A DNA stretch of 64,000 nt from Oricola thermophila (GTDB lineage: Bacteria; Pseudomonadota; Alphaproteobacteria; Rhizobiales; Rhizobiaceae). Below, piece after piece: positions 50,859 through 60,471 of this stretch (the first letter of the stretch is position 1; each line of letters starts with the position of its first letter). The DNA lies in NCBI RefSeq assembly GCF_013358405.1, contig NZ_CP054836.1, positions 3,882,001-3,946,000 of the forward strand, given 5' to 3'. Under the pieces are notes generated by a model. The model did not search any database. It saw only the letters and a list, made by a program, of their open reading frames with translations, and was not told the origin of the DNA. The translations under genes and the position numbers were made by a program.

Positions 50859-51167
50859 TCAATCGTGCTTCGGCGCCACCTCCGCGAAGCGGGCCTTCTG
50901 CTCCGGGGTGGCCTCGGTCTGGTATTTCGCGCGCCATTCCTCGTAGGGCATTCCGTAGACGATCTCGCGCGACTCCTCCTTGGACAGGGCGATGCCCTCG
51001 GCCTCGGCCGCCTCGCGGTACCAGTTGGACAGGCAGTTGCGGCAGAATCCGGCCAGGTTCATCAGGTCGATATTCTGCACGTCGGTGCGTTCGCGAAGGT
51101 GCCGGACGAGACGCCGGAACGCGGCGGCCTCCAGTTCGACCTGCTTTTGCTGCGGAATGTCGGTCAT
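50859..51167 (-). CDS. DUF1244 protein
   Basis: A 102-residue protein of the DUF1244 family, with RTDVQNIDLMNLAGFCRNCL and NWYREAAEAEG, and the family's paired cysteines. The function is unknown; family members are small helical proteins. A perfect ribosome site AGGAGG precedes the ATG, so the start is certain. It is convergent with the SGNH gene three bases away. Confidence 0.92.
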   Translation of the reverse strand: MTDIPQQKQVELEAAAFRRLVRHLRERTDVQNIDLMNLAGFCRNCLSNWYREAAEAEGIALSKEESREIVYGMPYEEWRAKYQTEATPEQKARFAEVAPKHD

Positions 51168-51339
51168 GGGGATACCTCCTTGTCGGGTGGTGTCATGCAT
51201 ATCGGCGATGGTCGCGCATTCGCAAGGGAACCGGCTTGCGGTCGCGGAAAAGGGCGCCGAATTCCACCTTTGCATTGACATAAAGTGATGCCATGCGACA
51301 AACGTCGAAAGAATCAGCTAAGGGTACTGCGTCATTCAC

Positions 51340-51864
51340 ATGTCATCCGGTATGCCGACAAAACGTTTCGATAAATCGATTAGCATGCGTTTATTCGGAC
51401 TGCTTGCGGCCTCGATCGGATCGGTAATCGTCCTGGCGCCGGCCGCAAGAGCCGATTTCCGCGTATGCAACGCGACCGACGACCTCGTCGGCGTGGCGAT
51501 CGGTTACCGCGCGCGCGCGGGCTGGATAACGGAAGGATGGTGGGCCATCGAAAGCTCGACATGCAAGACCCTGATCGAGGGGCCGCTGGAGTCGCGCTAC
51601 TACTATCTGTATGCCGAGGACGGCGTGCGCGGCGGGCGATGGGACGGCCCGATCAGCATGTGCATCGCCGAGCTCCAGTTCAAGATTACCGGTGTCAATG
51701 ACTGCTACGCGCGCGGTTTCCAGAAAGCCGGCTTTCGCGAATATGACACCGGCAACCAGACCAACTGGATGATCCAGCTTGTCGACGAATCGGAACCTGC
51801 CGCCGGTACGGAAACGCCGGTGCCGGCCACACCACTCATAACACAGCAAGGAGAAGGCCAGTGA
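51340..51864 (+). CDS. DUF1036 secreted protein
   Basis: A 174-residue protein of the DUF1036 family with a signal peptide (RLFGLLAASIGSVIVLAPAA) and mature pattern FRVCNATDDLVGVAIGYRAR, ITEGWWAIESSTCKTLIEG and YYLYAEDG, cysteines probably forming disulfides. Function unknown. Several in-frame Met codons (51340, 51352, 51385) precede the hydrophobic core, none with a clear ribosome site, so the start is uncertain. The stop overlaps pyk (GTGA), an odd but clear coupling. Confidence 0.85.
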   Translation: MSSGMPTKRFDKSISMRLFGLLAASIGSVIVLAPAARADFRVCNATDDLVGVAIGYRARAGWITEGWWAIESSTCKTLIEGPLESRYYYLYAEDGVRGGRWDGPISMCIAELQFKITGVNDCYARGFQKAGFREYDTGNQTNWMIQLVDESEPAAGTETPVPATPLITQQGEGQ

Positions 51865-53297
51865 AGCGTGGCCGCAAAGTAAAAATTCTCGCCACTCTCG
51901 GGCCCTCTTCATCGACGGAGGAAATGATCGGCAAGCTGTACGAAGCCGGTGCCGACGTCTTCCGCATCAACATGAGCCATGCGAGCCACGACCTGATGCG
52001 CGACCTCGTGAAGCGCATCCGTGCAGTCGAAAAGGGCGTCGGTCGCCCGATCGGTATTCTTGCCGACCTGCAGGGGCCGAAGCTTCGGGTGGGCGCGTTC
52101 GCCGAAGACGCGGTGACGCTCGAACCGGGGCAAACCTTCACGCTGGACGATCGCGACGAGCCGGGCGATGCCTCGCGGGTCCATCTGCCGCATCCGGAGA
52201 TCCTGGAAGCGGTGCAGCCGGGCCACCGGCTTCTGATCGACGACGGGCGGCTGCAATTGGTCGCCGAGGAATCGGACGGGCACAAGATCGTCTGCAAGGT
52301 CGTCTCCGGTACGAAGATATCCTCGCGCAAGGGCGTCAGCCTGCCGGACACGACGCTCGGCGTCGGCGCGCTTACGGAAAAGGATCGTTCCGACCTGGAG
52401 GCGGTGCTGAAGGAGGAGATCGACTGGGTTGCCCTCTCCTTCATCCAGCGTCCCGAGGACCTGGCCGAGGTTCGCAAGATCGCGCGCGGGCGCGTCGGCC
52501 TCCTGTCGAAAATCGAGAAGCCGCAGGCGGTCGAGCGCCTGAGCGAGATCATCGAGCTTTCGGACGCCATCATGGTGGCGCGCGGCGATCTCGGCGTCGA
52601 GATGCCGCTTGAATCGGTCCCCGGCATCCAGAAACAGATCATCCGTGCCGCTCGCAAGGCGGGCAAGCCGGTGGTCGTCGCCACGCAGATGCTGGAATCG
52701 ATGATCTCGGCACCGGTGCCGACACGCGCCGAGGTCTCCGACGTGGCGACTGCCGTGTTCGAAGGTGCGGACGCCGTGATGCTTTCGGCGGAATCGGCGG
52801 CCGGCGACTACCCGGTCGAGGCGGTTGAAACCATGTCCCGCGTAGCCGAGAAGGTAGAGCGCGACAGCCTGTTCTCCGGCATTCTCAATGCGCAGCGGCC
52901 CGAAGCGGAAGCCACCGGCTCGGATGCCATTTCCGCGGCGGCACGCCAGATCGCGCATACGCTGAAGCTGTCGGCCATCGTCTGCTACACGTCTTCCGGC
53001 ACCACCGGGCTGCGAGCGTCGCGCGAGCGGCCGGACACGCCGGTGATTGCGCTGTCGCCGGTTATCGAGACCGCACGCCGTCTGGCCCTCGTGTGGGGCC
53101 TGCACTGCGTGGTCACGGAAGATGCCGTCGATCTCGACGACATGGTGGATCGCGCCTGCCGGATCGCGTACCGGGAACAGTTCGCCAAGCCGGGCGACCG
53201 CATCATCATTACTGCGGGCGTGCCGCTGGGAACGCCGGGCGCCACCAACATGCTGCGCATCGCCTATATCGGATCCGACGGCCTCTCAGGCATCTGA
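51861..53297 (+). CDS. pyk: Pyruvate kinase
   Basis: A 478-residue glycolytic enzyme converting phosphoenolpyruvate and ADP to pyruvate and ATP. N-terminal KILATLGPSSSTEEMI, RINMSHASHD, the catalytic stretch LLSKIEKPQAVERLSEI and MVARGDLGVEMPLE (ligand residues), then TQMLESMISAPVPTRAEVSD. The start is GTG at 51861 behind a strong AAGGAGAAGG. The 3' end overlaps the convergent hydrolase gene by 12 bases. Confidence 0.96.
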   Translation: MKRGRKVKILATLGPSSSTEEMIGKLYEAGADVFRINMSHASHDLMRDLVKRIRAVEKGVGRPIGILADLQGPKLRVGAFAEDAVTLEPGQTFTLDDRDEPGDASRVHLPHPEILEAVQPGHRLLIDDGRLQLVAEESDGHKIVCKVVSGTKISSRKGVSLPDTTLGVGALTEKDRSDLEAVLKEEIDWVALSFIQRPEDLAEVRKIARGRVGLLSKIEKPQAVERLSEIIELSDAIMVARGDLGVEMPLESVPGIQKQIIRAARKAGKPVVVATQMLESMISAPVPTRAEVSDVATAVFEGADAVMLSAESAAGDYPVEAVETMSRVAEKVERDSLFSGILNAQRPEAEATGSDAISAAARQIAHTLKLSAIVCYTSSGTTGLRASRERPDTPVIALSPVIETARRLALVWGLHCVVTEDAVDLDDMVDRACRIAYREQFAKPGDRIIITAGVPLGTPGATNMLRIAYIGSDGLSGI

Positions 53298-54347
53298 CGG
53301 GACCGCTTCGCGGTTGCCGAGACTGCGGTGGACCGGTCCGTACCGGTCTTCCGCGATCCGCTCTTCCAGCTGTCGGGCCAGCGCCTGGAGATCGCGAGGC
53401 TTCCCGGCCAGCTTTTCGAGCGCAGCGACCGCGAGGTCGGTCGCCACATAGTCGGGCTTGTGGCCGAGGTTCCTCACCCATACGAGCTCCGCATTTTCCA
53501 GATCGCGGGCCAGCCCCATGGAATGGACCCGTGGAAGCACGATCGTGTCTCCGTCGCCGGTGATGATGACGGCAGGCGCCTTGATCCGCGGGTAGCGGGG
53601 TGCCGTGCGGGCGACATATTCGCTCAGCCGGGCCACGTCGATGGCGTTGGCCCGGAAATGCCATGGGCGAAGCACCATCGCGACGCCTGTCCGTCGCACG
53701 AAATCCCTGGCCGGGGGATTGGGCGAGAACACCGCCCTGGTGCCGGGCCACAGGCGCAGCAGGCCGAGCGGCACGACCAAGGTTTCGGAGAAAAGTCGGC
53801 CTATGATCGGCCGCGGTGTCAGGTCGTAGTACCAGTCGACACCCCCGGGCCAGGGATGGCTCACGGGAGCCATGAAAAGAATGCCGGCAGTCTTCCCGGG
53901 ATGGTTGAGCGCGAAGGAGGCTGCTATCGCGCCGCCGAAGGAATGGCCGGCAATGATTGCCTTCCCTATCCCGAGTTCGTCGAGCAACGCGGCAATGGTG
54001 TCGGCCTGTCCGTCCGGCAGCTCGTTGTACTCCGGGCCGCGGGCGGACCAGCCGTGGCCCGGCCGGTCGACGAAGAGAAGGTCGGCACGACCCGCGAGCC
54101 GGTCGCGGAAGGCGAGCATCTGGTCGAGAAGATTGCCGCTGGCACCGTGCAGGAAGACCACCGGCGGCAGGTCGGCGGTGCCTTCGGCCCGTTCCAGAAC
54201 ATAGTGCAGTCGCGTTCCGTTGACGGTGGCAAAACGGCCGACCGGCGGATGGCGCCGCTCGATCACCAGGACGAAGATGCGGGTGAAAAGCACCAGGGCG
54301 GCGAGAAGGGCGAGGAGGACCAGAAACGCCGTGACGACGATTTGCAT
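53286..54347 (-). CDS. Membrane-anchored alpha/beta hydrolase
   Basis: A 353-residue protein with one N-terminal hydrophobic helix (TAFLVLLALLAALVLFTRIF) and an alpha/beta-hydrolase domain. Oxyanion region VVFLHGASGNLLDQM, nucleophile elbow IIAGHSFGGAIAAS, and a final His in VRNLGHKPDYVATDL. The substrate is not evident. Part of a minus-strand pair with the TPR gene 26 bases upstream. Confidence 0.86.
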   Translation of the reverse strand: MQIVVTAFLVLLALLAALVLFTRIFVLVIERRHPPVGRFATVNGTRLHYVLERAEGTADLPPVVFLHGASGNLLDQMLAFRDRLAGRADLLFVDRPGHGWSARGPEYNELPDGQADTIAALLDELGIGKAIIAGHSFGGAIAASFALNHPGKTAGILFMAPVSHPWPGGVDWYYDLTPRPIIGRLFSETLVVPLGLLRLWPGTRAVFSPNPPARDFVRRTGVAMVLRPWHFRANAIDVARLSEYVARTAPRYPRIKAPAVIITGDGDTIVLPRVHSMGLARDLENAELVWVRNLGHKPDYVATDLAVAALEKLAGKPRDLQALARQLEERIAEDRYGPVHRSLGNREAVPSDA

Positions 54348-54373
54348 TCGCGATTTCCGATTGCGTCAGGTCA

Positions 54374-55027
54374 TCAGGCGGGATCGGCTGCCAACTCGTC
54401 GGAAAGGCGGATCACCGCTTCCTGGGCCGATTGCATGGCTGGATAGACATCGAGCGCGCGCTCCCATGCCTTCAGCGCCGCCTCCTTGCGGCCTGTACGT
54501 TCCAGGATCGTCGCCATGCCTGCCAATGCCCCGAAGTGGCGCGGCTCGAGCTCCAGCGCCTTGCGAATGTCGGTCATCGACTTGGCGAAATTGTCCATGG
54601 CGTAGTGCACGGTGGCGCGGCGGTTCCAGCCCTCGGCGAAATCGGGCGCGCGGATCACCACCTGGTCGAGGAAATCGAGCGCGACGTTGTACTTCTTCTC
54701 CTCGAAGGCATCGTTTGCCCAGGTCATGAAAAGGTCGATCGTCGCGCTGCCGGAGCGATACCATTCGTTCCAGATGCTTTCGGCTATGGCCGCAGCGTGG
54801 CGGCGGTCGCGCGCCTTTTTCAGTTCGCCGAAAAGCTCGTCGATGCGCGCCGTTCCCTTGTCGGAAGCAAGCGGAACATCTTCATAGACCGGCGGCGGCG
54901 CGACGAGATTCTCCTCGGGAACGGGAAGGGGGGCGCCGGGTTCGGGATCGCCGAATTCCTGCGCATGCGCGATCGGCATGGCCAGCGAGAGGGCGGTGAT
55001 TGTCACCAAGCGCAAAAACGTCTGCAT
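54374..55027 (-). CDS. TPR-repeat periplasmic protein
   Basis: A 217-residue protein with a signal peptide (LVTITALSLAMPIAHAQ) and about three tetratricopeptide repeats (WANDAFEEKKYNVALDFLDQ; WNRRATVHYAMDNFAKSMTD; LAGMATILERTGRKEAALKA). TPR proteins act as scaffolds; the partner is unknown. The chosen ATG is followed directly by the hydrophobic core; a start at 55054 would put nine residues before it. Confidence 0.85.
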   Translation of the reverse strand: MQTFLRLVTITALSLAMPIAHAQEFGDPEPGAPLPVPEENLVAPPPVYEDVPLASDKGTARIDELFGELKKARDRRHAAAIAESIWNEWYRSGSATIDLFMTWANDAFEEKKYNVALDFLDQVVIRAPDFAEGWNRRATVHYAMDNFAKSMTDIRKALELEPRHFGALAGMATILERTGRKEAALKAWERALDVYPAMQSAQEAVIRLSDELAADPA

Positions 55028-55107
55028 GCGAACAAGGTATTGTTCGCACAGCAAACGTCAAATGCAAAATTCGTTGAGGCTGCGACCGGACGGTCGCACA
55101 AGCGGGA

Positions 55108-55233
55108 TCAGCCCTGGCGCGCCTTGTAGCGCGGGTTCTGCTTGTTGATGATGTAAACGCGACCCTTGCGGCGAACGAGCCGGTTGTTGCGGTCACGGGT
55201 CTTCAGCGCCTTGAGCGAGTTCTTGATCTTCAT
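55108..55233 (-). CDS. rpmJ: 50S ribosomal protein L36 (bL36, cysteine-free form)
   Basis: A 41-residue protein, basic, beginning [20 protein letters not shown]. It lacks the three cysteines and one histidine that bind zinc in the standard L36, so it is the C-minus (YkgO-type) form, which several alphaproteobacteria use as their only L36. It is on the minus strand between a TPR gene and purK. Confidence 0.95.
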   Translation of the reverse strand: MKIKNSLKALKTRDRNNRLVRRKGRVYIINKQNPRYKARQG

Positions 55234-55263
55234 TGTATCGCCTATGGTGCCCTTCGCGGGCTC

Positions 55264-55288
55264 AAACAAAAACGCGCCGGATGGCGCG
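55264..55288 (-). terminator. Intrinsic terminator of purEK
   Basis: On the minus strand CGCGCC-ATCC-GGCGCG is followed by TTTTTGTTT, 44 bases past the purK stop and before the rpmJ start. Confidence 0.88.
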
Positions 55289-55331
55289 CAAAACCTGTGC
55301 CGCGGTGGATAACCGCAATGGCGGGCTATTG

Positions 55332-56411
55332 TCAACCGACGCGGCGGACAATGCGCGTGAAATGCCCCATCTTGCGGCCCGGGCGGCTCTCGGCCTTTCC
55401 GTAGTCGTGCACCAGTATGTCGGGATCGGCGGCGAGGTCGGGAACGCGGGCGATGTCGTTTCCGATCAGGTTGTGCATCACGCAGTCGGAATGGCGCGTG
55501 CCGGAAGAGAGCGGCCACCCGGCAATGGCGCGGATATGCTGCTCGAACTGCGAGACCGTGCAGGCGGCTTCGGTCCAGTGCCCGGAATTGTGCACGCGCG
55601 GGGCAAACTCGTTCGCGCGCAGGCTGCCGTCCTCCATGACGAAGAATTCCAGCCCGAGCGTGCCGACATAGGCGAGGGCGCCGGCAAGCATCCCCGCAAG
55701 GTCCTTCGCCCGGCTCTCGATCCCCGCGTCGACGCCGGAAGGCAGCGTCGACGTGGCGAGTATGCCGTTCTCGTGCACGTTCCTGGCCGGGTCGAAACAG
55801 ACGGTCGTCCCGTCCCCGGACCGGGTCGCGATCACGGATATCTCGGCCGAGAAGGGGGCGAACTCTTCCAGGATCGCGGGAGCATGGCAGATTTCCTGCA
55901 GTGCCTCCGCGGGCGAGGGATCGGTCGCATCGCCCCGGAAACGGACCTGGCCCTTTCCGTCGTAGCCGAGGCGGCGCGTCTTCAGGATGCCGCGGCCGCC
56001 GAAGCCGCGAAGCGCTTCCGCGAGATCGTCCGCGCCGCCAATGTCGCGGAAGGCGACGGTCGGAATGCCGTGGTCGTTGAGGAACGTCTTCTCGACAAGC
56101 CTGTCCTGGGCCACTTCAAGCGCCCGGGACGAGGGACGGAGGGCGACAGTGCTCTCCAGCCAGCGCGCCGCCTCGAGGTCGATGTTCTCGAACTCGTATG
56201 TGACGACGTCGCAGCGCCCGGACAGGTCGGCAAGCGCGGCCTTGTCGTCATAGGCGGCGACGATCTGCGCATTGCAAAGCTGCGCGGCCGGGCAATCGGC
56301 CTGCGGCTCCAGAACCACCGTCCGGAAGCCGAGCCGCGACGCGGCAATCGCGAGCATGCGGCCGAGCTGGCCTCCGCCGATGATGCCGATGGTTGCTCCC
56401 CGTTGCAGCAT
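55332..56411 (-). CDS. purK: 5-(carboxyamino)imidazole ribonucleotide synthase
   Basis: A 359-residue ATP-grasp enzyme of purine synthesis: [20 protein letters not shown] at the N-terminus, [18 protein letters not shown] in the ATP-grasp, and [20 protein letters not shown] near the end. It makes N5-CAIR from AIR, ATP and bicarbonate for PurE. Its start lies 2 bases after the purE stop. Confidence 0.96.
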   Translation of the reverse strand: MLQRGATIGIIGGGQLGRMLAIAASRLGFRTVVLEPQADCPAAQLCNAQIVAAYDDKAALADLSGRCDVVTYEFENIDLEAARWLESTVALRPSSRALEVAQDRLVEKTFLNDHGIPTVAFRDIGGADDLAEALRGFGGRGILKTRRLGYDGKGQVRFRGDATDPSPAEALQEICHAPAILEEFAPFSAEISVIATRSGDGTTVCFDPARNVHENGILATSTLPSGVDAGIESRAKDLAGMLAGALAYVGTLGLEFFVMEDGSLRANEFAPRVHNSGHWTEAACTVSQFEQHIRAIAGWPLSSGTRHSDCVMHNLIGNDIARVPDLAADPDILVHDYGKAESRPGRKMGHFTRIVRRVG

Positions 56412-56413
56412 GG

Positions 56414-56902
56414 TCAGTCTTCGTCCGACGGCTGCTCGGCGACAGAGGCGGTGCGGGCCGCGCGCCAGGAGTCGAGGCGGGCGGCCAGCGCGTCGTCGGA
56501 CAGCGCGAGGATGGCCGTCGCCATCAGCGCGGCATTGGCCGCGCCGGCCTCGCCGATGGCAAGCGTGCCGACGGGAATGCCGGCCGGCATCTGGACTATG
56601 GAGAGAAGCGAATCCTTGCCCGAAAGCGCCTTCGAGCGGACGGGCACGCCGAGAACCGGAAGCGGCGTCAGCGCGGCGACCATGCCCGGCAGATGCGCCG
56701 CGCCGCCTGCGCCGGCGATGACGACCTTGTAGCCATCCGCTTTCGCCGACCTGGCGAATTCGTACATGCGATCGGGCGTGCGGTGCGCCGAGACGATCAG
56801 CGCCCTGTAGCCGACGTCCAGCTCGTCGAGGATATCGGCGGCGTGACGCATGGTCGGCCAGTCCGACTGGCTTCCCATGATGATGGCGACGTCTGCGGGC
56901 AT
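56414..56902 (-). CDS. purE: N5-CAIR mutase
   Basis: A 162-residue Pur[21 protein letters not shown] opens it and [20 protein letters not shown] carries the active-site His; the family forms octamers. It converts N5-CAIR to CAIR. Operon with purK, which follows. Confidence 0.97.
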   Translation of the reverse strand: MPADVAIIMGSQSDWPTMRHAADILDELDVGYRALIVSAHRTPDRMYEFARSAKADGYKVVIAGAGGAAHLPGMVAALTPLPVLGVPVRSKALSGKDSLLSIVQMPAGIPVGTLAIGEAGAANAALMATAILALSDDALAARLDSWRAARTASVAEQPSDED

Positions 56903-56927
56903 TGGCTTGTTCCGGTTCCGGTGGCGT

Positions 56928-57131
56928 TCAGGCGATGATGTCGGGGATGATCTGGTCTTCGATCTGCTGCAACCTGTCCTTGATGGCCAGCTTCTTCTTC
57001 TTCATGCGCTGTATCTGCATCATGTTGCAGCCAACCTGCGCCATGGCACGGATCGCGGCATCGTAATCCTCGTGCTCCTGCCTCAGGCGCGCGGCCGCCA
57101 AACGCAACTCCGCCTGATCCTGTTCAGACAT
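56928..57131 (-). CDS. DUF465 protein (YdcH-like), minus strand
   Basis: A 67-residue helical protein, heptad-rich, with [20 protein letters not shown] and [20 protein letters not shown], the DUF465 signature. Role unknown. It lies 25 bases upstream of purE on the same strand and may be cotranscribed. Confidence 0.85.
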   Translation of the reverse strand: MSEQDQAELRLAAARLRQEHEDYDAAIRAMAQVGCNMMQIQRMKKKKLAIKDRLQQIEDQIIPDIIA

Positions 57132-57308
57132 GCCCTGTCCTTCTGGTTACCTGCTGGTCGGGGAGGCCATGCAAGGGTTTCGATTGCAGCCTTCTTTGCA
57201 ACAAATCTTCACGCATTTCCACAGGGGCCCGTTCGACACAAAGCGGTTTTCATGTCACGATTTCAAGTCCGGCACGATTGGCCGGCCAACATGCAAGGAG
57301 ACATGCCC

Positions 57309-57485
57309 ATGTCGATCGAAGCTCACCTCGAGTCCCTCTTGCGCAAACACGGTGTCCTGGAATCGGAAATTTCCGATATCCTTTCCCGGCCCGCGCCCGA
57401 TCAGGCGGAACTGACGCAATTGAAGCGGGAGAAACTGCGGGTGAAGGAAGAGATCGAACGCATAAAGGCCGAAACCCGGCACTAG
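57309..57485 (+). CDS. DUF465 protein, plus strand
   Basis: A 58-residue helical protein, MSIEAHLESLLRKHGVLESE then LKREKLRVKEEIERIKAETR, matching the DUF465/YdcH family. The ATG at 57309 has AAGGAG 8 bases before it; another Met at 57303 is too near that site. Divergent from the first DUF465 gene, so the family occurs twice back to back. Confidence 0.88.
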   Translation: MSIEAHLESLLRKHGVLESEISDILSRPAPDQAELTQLKREKLRVKEEIERIKAETRH

Positions 57486-57516
57486 GCGGGAACGGCATTT
57501 CAAGCCGGCCGGCGCA

Positions 57517-57783
57517 TCAGGCGCCGGTCCAGAACTGGTCCAGCCACAAATGAAGTGGCGAGAAAGCCGCTTCTTCGAGCATGTAGATGCGCCGCGTGCC
57601 CTCGGATCGGGCAGAAACCATGCCCGCATCGAGAAGTATCTTCATGTGCTGCGAAACCGCCGGACGCGAGATGGGCAGACTTTCCGCCAACTCGCCCACC
57701 GTGCGAGGCGACCGTCGCAATTCCTCGAGGATGTAGCGACGATGCGGATCCGCGATGGCAAAAAATGAGTCCGAGGTGCTCAT
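57517..57783 (-). CDS. ArsR-fold winged-helix regulator
   Basis: An 88-residue regulator with one winged helix-turn-helix: HRRYILEELRRSPRTVGELA and ISRPAVSQHMKILLDAGMVS. No cysteine is present, so a metal-sensing ArsR is unlikely; it resembles the SdpR/YczG-type non-metal members. Probably autoregulated and may act on the TSUP gene 31 bases upstream on the same strand. Convergent with the plus-strand DUF465 gene. Confidence 0.85.
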   Translation of the reverse strand: MSTSDSFFAIADPHRRYILEELRRSPRTVGELAESLPISRPAVSQHMKILLDAGMVSARSEGTRRIYMLEEAAFSPLHLWLDQFWTGA

Positions 57784-57814
57784 TTCTTACGGGTAAGATC
57801 ACTCTTACGTCACG

Positions 57815-58585
57815 TCAAGATGCAATTCCCGGCAATCCGTCGTAGACGAGTTTCAGCCCGACGACGAAGACCATTGCATACATGAACGGATAGAAGATCT
57901 GCTTGTTCATGCGCCTGACGATCCATGCGCCGGCGATGGTGGCGACCGGCGCGACGGGCATGAGCACCAGGGACGTGGCCAGATTTTCGACGTCGAACTG
58001 GCCGAGGGCCATGTAGGGCAGAAGCTTGACCGCGTTCATGACGGCGAAGAAGACGACCGAGGTGCCGGTATACAGCTTCGGATCCTGCCGGAGTGGCAAG
58101 GTGTAGACCTGGTAGGGCGGGCCCCCCGCATGGGATACGAAACTGGTGAAGCCGGCCAGAACGCCCCAGAAGCCGCCCTTGGCAATATTGTGGGGTTTCG
58201 GCTCCGGCGGCAGGGAGCGCAGGCGAAGCCGGATGTAGTCGGCCACGAAAAGGAGCGCGACGAGGCCGACAACGAAACGCACCTGCGGGACGGTGACCCA
58301 GGATGCCGTGAACCATCCGATCGCGATGCCGAGAATGCCGGCGGGTAGCATGATCTTCAGTGTCTTCGGGTCGTAGCTGCCCCGCCAGGTCCACAGGCCG
58401 ACGATGTCCATGACGATCAGGATCGGCAGCATGATCGCGGCGGCCCTGACCGGAGAGATTACCAGCGCCATCAGCGGCACGCCGATCAGTGCCATGGCGC
58501 CGCCCAGCCCGCCTTTCGACAGGCCGACGAAGATGACCGCGGGAATCGCGGCCACGTAGAAAAGGGGATCGGTAACAAATGGCAT
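57815..58585 (-). CDS. TSUP-family sulfite/anion exporter (TauE/SafE)
   Basis: A 256-residue membrane protein with about eight hydrophobic segments and the TauE/SafE pattern (GLSKGGLGGAMALIGVPLMA at the start; GGFWGVLAGFTSFVSHAGGP in the middle). Members move sulfite or organosulfonates. Upstream of the ArsR-fold gene on the same strand and probably cotranscribed with it. Confidence 0.88.
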   Translation of the reverse strand: MPFVTDPLFYVAAIPAVIFVGLSKGGLGGAMALIGVPLMALVISPVRAAAIMLPILIVMDIVGLWTWRGSYDPKTLKIMLPAGILGIAIGWFTASWVTVPQVRFVVGLVALLFVADYIRLRLRSLPPEPKPHNIAKGGFWGVLAGFTSFVSHAGGPPYQVYTLPLRQDPKLYTGTSVVFFAVMNAVKLLPYMALGQFDVENLATSLVLMPVAPVATIAGAWIVRRMNKQIFYPFMYAMVFVVGLKLVYDGLPGIAS

Positions 58586-58721
58586 TGCGGCTTCGCTTTC
58601 CGCGCCACTTTCAACGCGGAAGCGGCGAAGTCAATGGATTCGGCGCACGGGCGTCGACAAGTGCCGCAAAACGGTCGCTTTTCCGGTTGAAGGCGATGCG
58701 CGGGAGACATAGAAGTCCGCC

Positions 58722-59378
58722 ATGACGAACTCGATCACAGAACGCTGCAGGCTTGTCCTGATCGCGCCCGAGGGGGCAACGGGGCCGGATTTCGAAAAGG
58801 CACTCGAGGCGGCGCTTGCCGCCGGTGATGTCGCCTCGGCGATATTCCCTGCCTACGGAATGGACGAGGCCAGCTATCAGCGGCACCTGGAAAGCTGCGT
58901 GCCGATCGCGCAGGGATTCGGCGTGGCGGCCATCGTGGTGGACGACACCCGCGCCTTCGGCCGCACCGGAGCCGACGGGCTGCATGTAGACGGCGGTCCG
59001 GAGGATGTCGGCAACGCGGTCGAAAAGGCCGACGGCCGCTACATCGTCGGGGCAGGGCGCGCGGAGACCCGGCATCGCGCGCTGGAACTCGGCGAGCAGC
59101 GCCCGGACTACCTGTTCTTCGGCCGGTTCGGCCAGGATACACGGCCCGAGCCGCATCGCCGCAACCTGGCGATGGCGGAATGGTGGGCCGCCATGGTGGA
59201 AATCCCGTGCATCGTGATGGGCGGCGCCTCGCTTGATACCTTGGAACGGGCGGCTTCGACGGGGGCCGAATTCGTCGCGCTGTCGCGTGCGGTGTTCGGC
59301 GAAGGCATCGACCCGGCCGCGGCGATCGCCGAGGCCAACGGGATGCTGGAAAACCACAAGCTGGCCGCGGACGCATGA
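58722..59378 (+). CDS. Thiamine-phosphate synthase-like protein (ThiE/TenI)
   Basis: A 218-residue TIM-barrel protein of the ThiE/TenI group. LVLIAPEGATGPDFEKALEA, VVDDTRAFGRTGADGLHVDG and CIVMGGASLDTLERAASTGA are the usual patches, but several phosphate-site residues of true ThiE are replaced and no other thi gene is nearby, so the reaction is uncertain. The stop overlaps the next start (ATGA). Confidence 0.78.
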   Translation: MTNSITERCRLVLIAPEGATGPDFEKALEAALAAGDVASAIFPAYGMDEASYQRHLESCVPIAQGFGVAAIVVDDTRAFGRTGADGLHVDGGPEDVGNAVEKADGRYIVGAGRAETRHRALELGEQRPDYLFFGRFGQDTRPEPHRRNLAMAEWWAAMVEIPCIVMGGASLDTLERAASTGAEFVALSRAVFGEGIDPAAAIAEANGMLENHKLAADA

Positions 59379-60358
59379 GAGGCGACGGCAAGCAGACCTG
59401 GGTGACGGCCGGACGCGCCATGCTGGCCGGGCTGTTGCTGGTCGCCTGGCCGGCCGGTGTCGCGCAGGCCACGGAAAACAGCGAAGAGCCCCCGAACGCG
59501 CACAGCGTGGCGCCCTCGCGCTTCGGCGAGCCGCCTGCGGACGAGGCCTTCGGGGCATTCCAGCGTGGCCTCTATCTCACCGCGCGCAATCTCGCTTTGC
59601 CACGCGCCGAGGCCGGCGACCCGGCCGCGCAGACGCTGCTGGCCGAAATCTACGCGCGCGGTCTCGGCGTTCCGCGTGATCCCGAAGAGGCAGCCAAGTG
59701 GTACATGAAGGCGGCCGACCAGGGCGTGCCGGAGGCGCAGATGCAGTATGCCCTCATCCTGCTGAAAGGCGAACCGGACGAGGAACAGAAGGCAAGGGCC
59801 ACTGCAATGATGAAAGCGGCCGCCGACGCGGGCAATGCCCATGCCGAGTTCAACTACGCGCAGTTGCTGATCAATGAGCGGCCTTCCGGCGACAGCATGA
59901 AGCTTGCCTACGAGTATTTTATGCGTGCCGCGAAAAAGGGCATCCCGGATGCGCAGTATGCGGTCAGCCAGTTTCTCCACAACGGGACCGGCGGCATTGC
60001 AGCGGACTCGGCACAGGCGCGCGAATGGCTGATCAAGGCCGCCCGGCAGAATTTCGACACGGCGCAATTCGAACTCGGCCAGTGGTACCTGCACGGGATC
60101 GGCGGCGAGCGGGACCTCGACAGGGCTTTTTCCTGGACGCTGCGGGCGGCACGCGCGGGCAATATCGCCGCGCAGGCGGCCGTTGCCAAACTCTACTGGG
60201 GCGCGCTCGGGACGGAGCCCGACGAGGCCGAGGCCGCCGCATGGTACGTGGTGGCCCGTCGGGCCGGGCTGCGCGACCGCGCACTCGACGATTTCTGGGA
60301 GGGGCTGACCGAGGAGGAGCAGCGCGCGGCCATCGACAGGGCGAACCAACTGCGCTGA
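59375..60358 (+). CDS. Sel1-repeat periplasmic protein
   Basis: A 327-residue protein with signal segment MLAGLLLVAWPAGVAQA and about six Sel1-like repeats, for example LLAEIYARGLGVPRDPEEAA, AQFELGQWYLHGIGGERDLD and VAKLYWGALGTEPDEAEAAA. Such solenoids bind other proteins; the partner is unknown. Coupled to the ThiE-like gene by a four-base overlap. Confidence 0.85.
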   Translation: MRGDGKQTWVTAGRAMLAGLLLVAWPAGVAQATENSEEPPNAHSVAPSRFGEPPADEAFGAFQRGLYLTARNLALPRAEAGDPAAQTLLAEIYARGLGVPRDPEEAAKWYMKAADQGVPEAQMQYALILLKGEPDEEQKARATAMMKAAADAGNAHAEFNYAQLLINERPSGDSMKLAYEYFMRAAKKGIPDAQYAVSQFLHNGTGGIAADSAQAREWLIKAARQNFDTAQFELGQWYLHGIGGERDLDRAFSWTLRAARAGNIAAQAAVAKLYWGALGTEPDEAEAAAWYVVARRAGLRDRALDDFWEGLTEEEQRAAIDRANQLR

Positions 60359-60471
60359 CTTTGCCGCGAAAACACGGGCCACATTCAGCGAAGCGCTTGA
60401 AAGATCGGCGCAAGTATGGTCTTGAACCGCGAAATTGCAGGCCCTCGCGGGCACAAGATCGGTGATACCTC

